Shown here: piece by piece, positions 58,126-64,000 of the stretch
How positions within the stretch are numbered: position 1 is the stretch's first letter
How the letters are laid out: every line of letters starts with the position of its first letter
NCBI RefSeq assembly: GCF_017303295.1
Contig: NZ_JAFKOK010000013.1
Span: 62,001-126,000, forward strand
DNA length: 64,000 nt
Direction of reading: 5' to 3'
Source of the DNA: Rhodobacter sp. NTK016B
Lineage (GTDB): Bacteria; Pseudomonadota; Alphaproteobacteria; Rhodobacterales; Rhodobacteraceae
The notes under the pieces: model-generated
What the model was told of the DNA's origin: nothing
Seen by the model: the letters and a program-made list of their open reading frames with translations, nothing else
The model's database searches: none
Made by a program: the position numbers and the translations under genes

Positions 58126-60262
58126 AGAACATCGTCTCGCCCGAATGGTCATCGACGCCGTCATTGTCGGTGGCGATCCACATCGTGCCATCGGCGGTGA
58201 TGGCAAGGCTTTCGACCTTGTCGAGCACATAGCCCCCCGTCGCGGCCAGATGCGGCAGCAGATCGACGACCCGCTCGGGCGTCACCACCGGCAGCTCGCC
58301 ACCCAGTGGCGCGGGCTGCAGATCGGCCAGCGCCACGCGGGTGACCTGTTTCACCGCCGCCAGATCGCCCAGCTGGTTATCGCGCTCGAGCAGATACAGA
58401 TAGCCGTCATGCGCGACGATTTCCGACAGACCGACCCAGCCCCGCTCATGCGTGGCCAGCGGATAATGCACCGCCCCCCATTCGCCACTTGCCGGCGTAT
58501 AGGCGACCAGCTTTACCATCCCCTCGGGATCGTCGGCCCATTCGCGCTGCACGGCCATCCACAACGTGCCGTCAACCATCGTCACGCCCTCGAACCCGAA
58601 GCGGCGTTCTTGCGCCAGCAGTGCCTCGGGCAACGTCACTTCCTGGGTGATCGCGCCTGACACATCAACATGATAGAGCGCATGCGGCACGTCGCGGTCG
58701 GTGCGGCCCTCATTGGCGATCCAGAAACCGCCCTGCCCGTCCAGCGTGATGCCTTCCATATCCATATGCGCGGCGGGCGCCCCGTCGCGGGTGACACGGA
58801 TCGCGCGGGTGATGTGGGCGGGCTGTTGGGACGGGTCGATCACGAAGATCGTCGGCTGCGCGCCATAGGCGGAATCATTGACCGCGTAGAGCATCCCATC
58901 CGCGTCCGCGACCATGCCCGAGATCGCGCCCCAGCCGGTAAGGTCCTCCATCCCCGCCGAGGTAAGCTGCGGGTAGGCGGCGGGCGCCTCCTGCCATTCA
59001 TAGATCATGACATGCGAACGCGCGGCCCCGTCCTGACCCAGATCGGTCTCGTTCGCGGTGACGAACAGGCCGCGCGACGGGATCGGCAACAGCCCTTCGG
59101 GCCCGATGCCCGACGGCAGAAGCTGGCGCAGCACCGGGTTCGCCGGATCGGTCGCATCATAGACAGCGATCACCGAGCCGCGTTCGGACGCGACAAAAAG
59201 CATCGGCGTGCCGTCAAAGGTCGCGGCGACGATGGCTTCCGGTTCGGCACCCTTCTTGCCCGAGCGGCCTTCAGGATAATGACCGATCTCGACGATGGCG
59301 TGCTCGAGCGACGCGCCGCTGTCATGCACCAGCGTCCCGTCCTGCGCAAAGATCGACCAGGTACGGCTGCCGCCCTGCCAGTCGCCTTCATTGGCGATGG
59401 CGATGTGGTCGGCATCGAGCCACGTAATCGCATCGGGCTCGCGCAGCCGTGTGATGGTCTGATCGAACACCAGCTGCCCGTCGCGCGCGATGTCGACATC
59501 CTCGGCCGTCGCCTCGCCCGCCGGGAAATGGCTGAGCACCGTCCCGGTGCGGTCGAGAATGACGATATGGTTGTTTTCCTGCAGCGTCAGCGCGATTTCG
59601 CCCGCGTCGTTGATCGCAACGAATTCGGGTTCAGGATCTTCCGGCGCGATCTCGGCCAGCCCGGTCACATCGGCGCGGATCAACCCCGCACAATCGACCG
59701 CACCATCGGTCATCGGCAGGATGGCGACAAAGCCTGCGGGCATCTGCGGCAGCGCACCGTCGTTGAGATCCTCGTCACGCTCGTTCTCGATGGCGACGGC
59801 AAGAAAGCTGTGATCGGGAGCGATGGCGATGGAATCCGGCTGGCCGCCCAGATCGCAGGTCGCGGTGACACTCTGGCCAGCCACGTCCACGCTCAGCAGC
59901 GCGCCACCCGTCCGGACATAGTCCTCAGAGGTGTTGAGCGCGACGAAGGCGGTCGCCCCGGCGATGGCGACCGAGGTCGGCTCGCCATCGAGCAACAGCG
60001 CGCCAAGGGGCGCGGGCGCCGCGGGATCGGTGAGATCGATGAAGCCGACCGCGCCCGCCGGGCTGTCAGTATAGACCAGCGTCAGGCCGTCTCCGGTGGC
60101 GGCGATGATCTCGGACGAGGTTTCCTCGGCCTCGGGCAGGTTCGAGGCGACTGGGAACGAGGCGATCCGGTTGAAATGCGCCTGTTGCGCAAGGCCGGGG
60201 GTCGCAAGGACCAGCGAGGGGACCAGCGAAAGCGCGGTCGTGGCCAGAAGGCGGGCGGACAT
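58106..60262 (-). CDS. Secreted phytase-esterase-like beta-propeller protein
   Basis: Exported protein of 718 residues with signal peptide MSARLLATTALSLVPSLVLATPGLAQ. The long beta-rich sequence contains repeated blade-like units (VGFIDLTDPAAPAPLGALLLDGEPTS; VIAVYDATDPANPVLRQLLPSG) and a C-terminal 'esterase-like activity of phytase' domain (DMEGITLDGQGGFWIANEG, GFEGVTMVDGTLWMAVQ, KVESLAITADGTMWIATDNDGVDDHSGET). Likely periplasmic or surface, with an acid Ca-binding surface; may hydrolyse phosphate esters. Substrate is uncertain. It overlaps the convergent nuclease gene by 20 bp. Confidence 0.85.
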   Translation of the reverse strand: MSARLLATTALSLVPSLVLATPGLAQQAHFNRIASFPVASNLPEAEETSSEIIAATGDGLTLVYTDSPAGAVGFIDLTDPAAPAPLGALLLDGEPTSVAIAGATAFVALNTSEDYVRTGGALLSVDVAGQSVTATCDLGGQPDSIAIAPDHSFLAVAIENERDEDLNDGALPQMPAGFVAILPMTDGAVDCAGLIRADVTGLAEIAPEDPEPEFVAINDAGEIALTLQENNHIVILDRTGTVLSHFPAGEATAEDVDIARDGQLVFDQTITRLREPDAITWLDADHIAIANEGDWQGGSRTWSIFAQDGTLVHDSGASLEHAIVEIGHYPEGRSGKKGAEPEAIVAATFDGTPMLFVASERGSVIAVYDATDPANPVLRQLLPSGIGPEGLLPIPSRGLFVTANETDLGQDGAARSHVMIYEWQEAPAAYPQLTSAGMEDLTGWGAISGMVADADGMLYAVNDSAYGAQPTIFVIDPSQQPAHITRAIRVTRDGAPAAHMDMEGITLDGQGGFWIANEGRTDRDVPHALYHVDVSGAITQEVTLPEALLAQERRFGFEGVTMVDGTLWMAVQREWADDPEGMVKLVAYTPASGEWGAVHYPLATHERGWVGLSEIVAHDGYLYLLERDNQLGDLAAVKQVTRVALADLQPAPLGGELPVVTPERVVDLLPHLAATGGYVLDKVESLAITADGTMWIATDNDGVDDHSGETMFFSLPPM

Positions 60263-60368
60263 GGGCTTCTCCGATTGACGGCTTGAGACTTGTACCCGGC
60301 GGGATTACGTCGCTTGGGTCACGGGCGCGTCACGGTTCGATGACGAAACGATGACGGGAGAGAGCGTG

Positions 60369-60641
60369 ATGACCATTCGTCTGACGGGAAAACTGATCTG
60401 CGCGACCGAGGCGCAGGCGGCCATCGTGCGCGAATACTTGCCCGAACATGTGCGGCTGACGCTGGCCGAGCCCGGCTGCCTTGAATTCGAGGTGAGCCAT
60501 GCGGGCGCGATGACATGGGACGTGCTCGAGCGTTTCACCGACCGCGCGGCGTTCGAGGCGCATCAGGCGCGGACGGGGGCGAGCGCTTGGGGGCAGGCCA
60601 CTGCCGGGATCGCACGCGAATACGAGGTCCGCGAGGGCTGA
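60369..60641 (+). CDS. Small antibiotic-biosynthesis-monooxygenase-like protein (ABM fold)
   Basis: Protein of 90 residues with the ABM/ferredoxin-like dimeric barrel pattern: TIRLTGKLICATEAQAAIVREYLPEHVRLTLAEPGCLEFEVSH, DVLERFTDRAAFEAHQ. Many family members are involved in haem degradation or quinone oxidation; others are uncharacterised. The ATG at 60369 follows a GGGAGAGA site. A single gene, transcribed away from the phytase-like gene. Confidence 0.85.
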   Translation: MTIRLTGKLICATEAQAAIVREYLPEHVRLTLAEPGCLEFEVSHAGAMTWDVLERFTDRAAFEAHQARTGASAWGQATAGIAREYEVREG

Positions 60642-60851
60642 CGCTAACGGCTTCTGAACGTCCCGATGATCTGCGGGATGCCGCAAAGACCGTGACGCTT
60701 CGCAAGGGCGGGGGTTTCACAAATGCCAAGGGGTTTCGCCCTCACCCGGCATGCCGCTGGCATGCAGGTCTCGCGCGACCGGGCGCGCCGCCGTCGGCGG
60801 CGCGCGGGGCCCTGTGGCGCCCCTACGGCTCGTGCAAACACGGTAAACCGC

Positions 60852-61889
60852 TCAGCAGATCCGCGGCAATTGCTCGCCCACCAGCATATCGACGATCCGG
60901 CTACCGCCGAACGCCGTGCGCAAGGTGACGGGCACCGGGCCGGGTTCGGTCGCGCCACCGATGATGCAGGCGCCATGCCCCGCTTCCGTCCTGTGCATCG
61001 CGGCCAGCGCGGCCTCGGCCTGATCGGGGGGAACGAAGGTGACGAGCGTGCCCTCATTGGCCAGATAAAGCGGGTCGAGACCCAGGATCTCGCACATCCC
61101 CTTGACCTCGGCGCGCAGCGGCAGCGCCGCTTCGTCCAGTTCGACCGACACGCCCGCCGCATCGGCCAGTTCGTTCAGGGTCGAGGCCAGACCGCCGCGC
61201 GTCGCGTCCCGCGCGCAACGCGTATCGGGCGCGGCCTGCAGCACGGCCTCCATCAGTGCACCCAGCGACTGACAATCCGAGCGCAGATCGGCCGACAGCG
61301 CCATGTCGCCCCGCGCCGCAAGGATCGTCGCGCCGTGATCGCCCAGCACACCATTCACGATAGCCACATCGCCGGGCCGGATCCGCCGCGCATCGAGGTT
61401 GCGTCCGGGAGCGATCACGCCGATGCCGGCGGTGGTGATATAGACCTGATCGCAGGCGCCGCGATTCACCACCTTTGTATCCCCTGTAACGATCCGCACG
61501 CCCGCCGCCGCCGCTTCGGCCGCCATCGAGGCGACAAGCCTGCGCAACAGCGCGATCTCGCAGCCCTCTTCGATGATGAAGCTCGCGGATAGCCAGAGCG
61601 GCGTCGCGCCGCCGACGGCGAGGTCGTTTACCGTTCCGCACACGGCGAGCTTGCCGATATCGCCGCCGGGAAACTCGACCGGAGTAACGACGAAACTGTC
61701 GGTGGTGAAGGCAAGCCGCGCGCCCGGTTCCTGAAGCGCGGCATCGGTCAGACGCGCCTGATCCTCCATCCCGGGCGGGGCGAAAACGCTGAGGAAAACG
61801 CTCTCGATCAACTCGCGCATCGCCTTGCCGCCCCCGCCGTGGGCGAGCGTGACGCGCTCTTCGCGCAGGGTCATGAATGTATCCTTCAT
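60852..61889 (-). CDS. hypE: Hydrogenase maturation protein HypE
   Basis: Makes the cyanide ligand of the [NiFe] active site by dehydrating a thiocarbamate on its C-terminal Cys. The 345-residue protein starts MKDTFMTLREERVTLAHGGGGKAMRELI and has the AIR-synthase-like fold: FTTDSFVVTPVEFPGGDIGKLAVCGTVNDLAVGGA, DTKVVNRGACDQVYITTAG, GDHGATILAARGDMAL, RDATRGGLASTLNELADAAGV. It ends in PRIC, the family-defining C-terminal Cys. Start overlaps the hypD stop as ATGA. Last gene of the hypCDE run. Confidence 0.97.
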   Translation of the reverse strand: MKDTFMTLREERVTLAHGGGGKAMRELIESVFLSVFAPPGMEDQARLTDAALQEPGARLAFTTDSFVVTPVEFPGGDIGKLAVCGTVNDLAVGGATPLWLSASFIIEEGCEIALLRRLVASMAAEAAAAGVRIVTGDTKVVNRGACDQVYITTAGIGVIAPGRNLDARRIRPGDVAIVNGVLGDHGATILAARGDMALSADLRSDCQSLGALMEAVLQAAPDTRCARDATRGGLASTLNELADAAGVSVELDEAALPLRAEVKGMCEILGLDPLYLANEGTLVTFVPPDQAEAALAAMHRTEAGHGACIIGGATEPGPVPVTLRTAFGGSRIVDMLVGEQLPRIC

Positions 61890-63040
61890 TGCGCCGCGAC
61901 CTCGGGATTCACCCGCGGCAGTGCCCGCGCGCCGCCATAGGTCCAATAAGCCGCGCAGGCGCCCTCGGACGACACCATCAGCGCGCCGAGCGGGGTTTCC
62001 GGTTTGCAGCCCCGTCCGAATTGCGGACAGGCGGTGGGTTTGATGCGCCCTGTCATCACCGACGAACAGGCGCAGCCCTCGGGCTCGTCGTCGGGCGAGG
62101 CGGCATAACCGATGCCGAATTTCTCCTCGGCGTCGAACGCAAGGTAGGTATCGCGGATCCGCAGCCCCGAGGCGTCGATTTCGCCCAGGCCCCGCCAGGC
62201 GAAACGCGGGCGGCGCTCATAAACATCGGCGATGGCCGCAAGGCTGACGGGATTGCCATGCTCAGGCACGACGCGGGCATATTGGTTTTCGACCTCGGCC
62301 CGGCCATCGCGGATCTGTTCGAGCACCATCAGAACCGATTGCAACAGATCGATCGGCTCGAACCCCGCGACGACGATCGGCTTGCCGTAATCGCGCGCGA
62401 TGAAATCGTAAGCATGGACACCAATCACCATCGACACATGACCCGGACCGACAAACCCGTCGAGAACCATATGCGGATCGTCGAGCAGCGTCTTGATCGG
62501 TTCAGGCACGGTGATGTGGTTGCAGAAGACGCTGAAATTCGTCAGCCCCTCGCGTGCGGCCTGCTGGATCGACAGGGCCGTCGAGGGCGTCGTCGTTTCG
62601 AACCCGAGGCCGAAGAATACCACCTCGCGCTCGGGGTTGCGGCGAGCGAGTTCCAGCGCGTCGAGCGGCGAATAGACCATGCGGATATCGGCGCCATCGG
62701 CCTTGGCCTGAAGCAGCGACTTGCGCGTGCCGGGCACCCGCATCGCATCGCCGAACGTGGTAAAGATCACGCCTTCGCGCTCGGCAATGGTCACACAATC
62801 ATCGACCCGCGACATCGGCAGCACGCAGACAGGACAGCCGGGGCCGTGAATGAACTCGATCCCCTCATGCACCAGTTTGTCGAGCCCGTAGCGGAAGATC
62901 GCATGCGTGTGGCCGCCGCAAACCTCCATGATATGGACGGGCTTCTCGCGCGTCGCGCCGATCGCGTCGGCGACCCGGGCAATCGCGGACAGCAGAGCCT
63001 TGGCCGCTTTCGGGTCGCGGAACTCTTCGACGTATCTCAT
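61886..63040 (-). CDS. hypD: Hydrogenase maturation protein HypD
   Basis: Iron-sulfur protein of 384 residues that, with HypC, assembles the Fe(CN)2CO unit of [NiFe] hydrogenases. Conserved motifs: HIMEVCGGHTHAIFRYG (catalytic Cys), EFIHGPGCPVCVLP, FTTFGDAMRVPGT, and the C-terminal Fe-S region (EGCACSSVMTGRIKPTACPQFGRGCKPETPLGALMVSSEGACAAYWTYGG). Start overlaps the hypC stop (ATGA) and its own stop overlaps hypE. Confidence 0.97.
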   Translation of the reverse strand: MRYVEEFRDPKAAKALLSAIARVADAIGATREKPVHIMEVCGGHTHAIFRYGLDKLVHEGIEFIHGPGCPVCVLPMSRVDDCVTIAEREGVIFTTFGDAMRVPGTRKSLLQAKADGADIRMVYSPLDALELARRNPEREVVFFGLGFETTTPSTALSIQQAAREGLTNFSVFCNHITVPEPIKTLLDDPHMVLDGFVGPGHVSMVIGVHAYDFIARDYGKPIVVAGFEPIDLLQSVLMVLEQIRDGRAEVENQYARVVPEHGNPVSLAAIADVYERRPRFAWRGLGEIDASGLRIRDTYLAFDAEEKFGIGYAASPDDEPEGCACSSVMTGRIKPTACPQFGRGCKPETPLGALMVSSEGACAAYWTYGGARALPRVNPEVAAQ

Positions 63041-63324
63041 TGCTCTTCCAACGCTTTCGCGCCCTCCGCCATCGCGTCGAGGGTCTCTTGTGCCTCGCCC
63101 AGCCCTCGCAGCGCTTCAAGCGTATCGGCGGCTTCCTGTGCGTCGATCACCGCCATTGCGAAGCCCACATGGATAAGCACCCATTTGCCCACCAGCGCGT
63201 CGAGCGGCCGGTCGGCCACCGGAGCGAGCGAGACTTCGCGCCGCACGCCCGACACATCGGCCATCGCCATCTGGCGTGCCGCGTCGGTGATGGCCACGAT
63301 CTGACCGGGAATACCCAGGCACAT
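63037..63324 (-). CDS. hypC: Hydrogenase assembly chaperone HypC
   Basis: Small chaperone of 95 residues starting MCLGIPGQIVAITDA, the invariant HypC N-terminus with the essential Cys2. The SVGxG-type core is REVSLAPVADRPLDALVGKWVLIHVGFAMAVID. It carries an acidic helical C-terminal tail. It lies two bases after the hupR stop and overlaps hypD by 4 bp. Confidence 0.97.
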   Translation of the reverse strand: MCLGIPGQIVAITDAARQMAMADVSGVRREVSLAPVADRPLDALVGKWVLIHVGFAMAVIDAQEAADTLEALRGLGEAQETLDAMAEGAKALEEQ

Positions 63325-63326
63325 GG

Positions 63327-64000
63327 TTAATCCTCCTCGCTCATTGCATGCGGCTCAATGCCGTAGCGATCCAGTTTCGAACGAAGGCCGACGCGGCTGA
63401 GACCCAGCTCGGCGGCGGCGCGGCTCTTGTTCCATTTGAGCCGCGTAAGCGTCTCGCGCAGGATGCGCATCTCCATGAATTCAACGCGCTCCTTGAGCGT
63501 CCCCTCCAGATTGCCCACCAGCGTCGCGGTGCGGTCCGCACCATCTTCGCCGGGCGCGGCCATCAGGATATGACGCGAAATGATCTCGGGACCTATGGTC
63601 ACGTTCTGGGCGAGGATCAGCATGCGCGTGACCTCGTTTCGCAGTTCCGGCAGATTGCCCGGCCAATCGTAATTCTCAAGGAAATCAAGGGCGGCCTGCG
63701 TGAAACCCCGCGCCGCCTTGCCATGCTCGGCGGCCAGATCGTGCAGATAGCGCTCGGCCATCAGCGCAATGTCGCCCTGCCGCGCGCGTAGTGGCGGTAC
63801 CTGCAACGCGGTCACTGCCAGCGCATAATAGAGATCCGCGCGGAACAGCCCGTCGGCGACCAGATCCATCAGCTCGCGATGCGCGCCGACGATGATCCGC
63901 GCGCCCGACGACAGCGTTTCGCGCGCGCCGACGGGCTGGAACGCCCCCTCGGTGACGACGCGCAACAGAGCGATCTGCATGGCCGGGCTCAGGCTGTCGA
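63327..64000 (-). CDS. hupR: NtrC-family hydrogenase regulator HupR/HoxA (N-terminus beyond window)
   Basis: Only the C-terminal 224 residues or so are in the window. They comprise the end of the AAA+ domain ([53 protein letters not shown], the arginine-finger block [20 protein letters not shown]) and a Fis-type helix-turn-helix ([32 protein letters not shown]). Position directly upstream of hypCDE is as in Rhodobacter capsulatus, where HupR controls hupSL transcription. The receiver domain and GAFTGA loop are beyond the edge. Confidence 0.92.
   Translation of the reverse strand, partial: DSLSPAMQIALLRVVTEGAFQPVGARETLSSGARIIVGAHRELMDLVADGLFRADLYYALAVTALQVPPLRARQGDIALMAERYLHDLAAEHGKAARGFTQAALDFLENYDWPGNLPELRNEVTRMLILAQNVTIGPEIISRHILMAAPGEDGADRTATLVGNLEGTLKERVEFMEMRILRETLTRLKWNKSRAAAELGLSRVGLRSKLDRYGIEPHAMSEED

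Noticed and set aside
60720-60850. Dense GC-rich inverted repeats downstream of the ABM-like gene
   Set aside because: Short self-complementary GC stretches are expected by composition here; no T-run follows, so no terminator or RNA gene is claimed.
1-64000. CRISPR arrays, tRNA or rRNA genes, insertion sequences
   Set aside because: No regularly spaced repeats, cloverleaf-like sequences, transposase-like proteins or terminal inverted repeats were recognised on reading; a dedicated scan could still find a short RNA gene.

Overview
The window is high-GC DNA with tightly packed, often overlapping genes. It looks like an alphaproteobacterial chromosome, most likely Rhodobacterales (Rhodobacter/Paracoccus/Roseobacter relatives). 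Supporting signs are the hupR-hypC-hypD-hypE order at the right end, which matches the Rhodobacter capsulatus hydrogenase region, a SurA/PpiD-like isomerase directly upstream of trpE, and a TctDE-type two-component system beside a tripartite tricarboxylate transporter. I saw no tRNA, rRNA, CRISPR array, insertion sequence or phage gene.

Layout. (1) 1-9809: an OmpR-type two-component system (kinase cut by the window edge), divergent from a small PepSY protein and a b-type cytochrome. An apparent flavinylation operon follows: acidic secreted protein, DUF2271 protein, PepSY/flavodoxin/FNR membrane reductase and ApbE. Then come a frameshifted metal P-type ATPase and a VIT/CCC1-family transporter. 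Four tandem 11-bp-period CTGA repeats sit upstream of the two leftward/rightward transcription units and suggest one shared regulon. (2) 10149-20292: six same-strand genes with very short gaps or overlaps: B12 radical SAM enzyme, fatty-acyl-AMP ligase, a fused tandem cytochrome P450, acyl carrier protein, NodU-type carbamoyltransferase, and a TPR protein with an LpxL-like acyltransferase end. This reads as an uncharacterised biosynthetic cluster and is the best candidate for a new system here. (3) 20311-28499: citryl-CoA-lyase-like enzyme, CaiB-type CoA transferase, TctA-TctB-TctC, then a divergent TctD-TctE pair with its own periplasmic binding protein. Together they look like a tricarboxylate (or related acid) uptake, CoA activation and cleavage module with its own sensing system.

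(4) 28552-32698: nitronate monooxygenase-like protein, divergent LysR regulator, adenosine deaminase and a MYG1-type protein. (5) 32873-42271: a complete peptide/nickel-type ABC importer and, upstream, a Rieske ferredoxin with two amidohydrolases. Long gene-free stretches here carry three exact TGTATACA palindromes, typical of GntR-type operators. (6) 42272-49722: UDP-glucose dehydrogenase, a small lipoprotein, an L,D-transpeptidase, a ferric-iron ABC permease/binding protein pair, a YghU-type GST and exonuclease III. (7) 49887-60641: PpiD-like isomerase, trpE, a non-pyrrolysine MttB homologue, a small RDD-like protein, guaA, a NucS-like nuclease, a secreted phytase-esterase-like protein and a small monooxygenase. 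(8) 60852-64000: hypE, hypD, hypC and the C-terminal part of hupR, implying an uptake [NiFe]-hydrogenase locus beyond the right edge.

Starts were chosen from Shine-Dalgarno sequences, ATGA-type overlaps and family N-termini; all functions are inferred by reading the protein sequence, without database searches.
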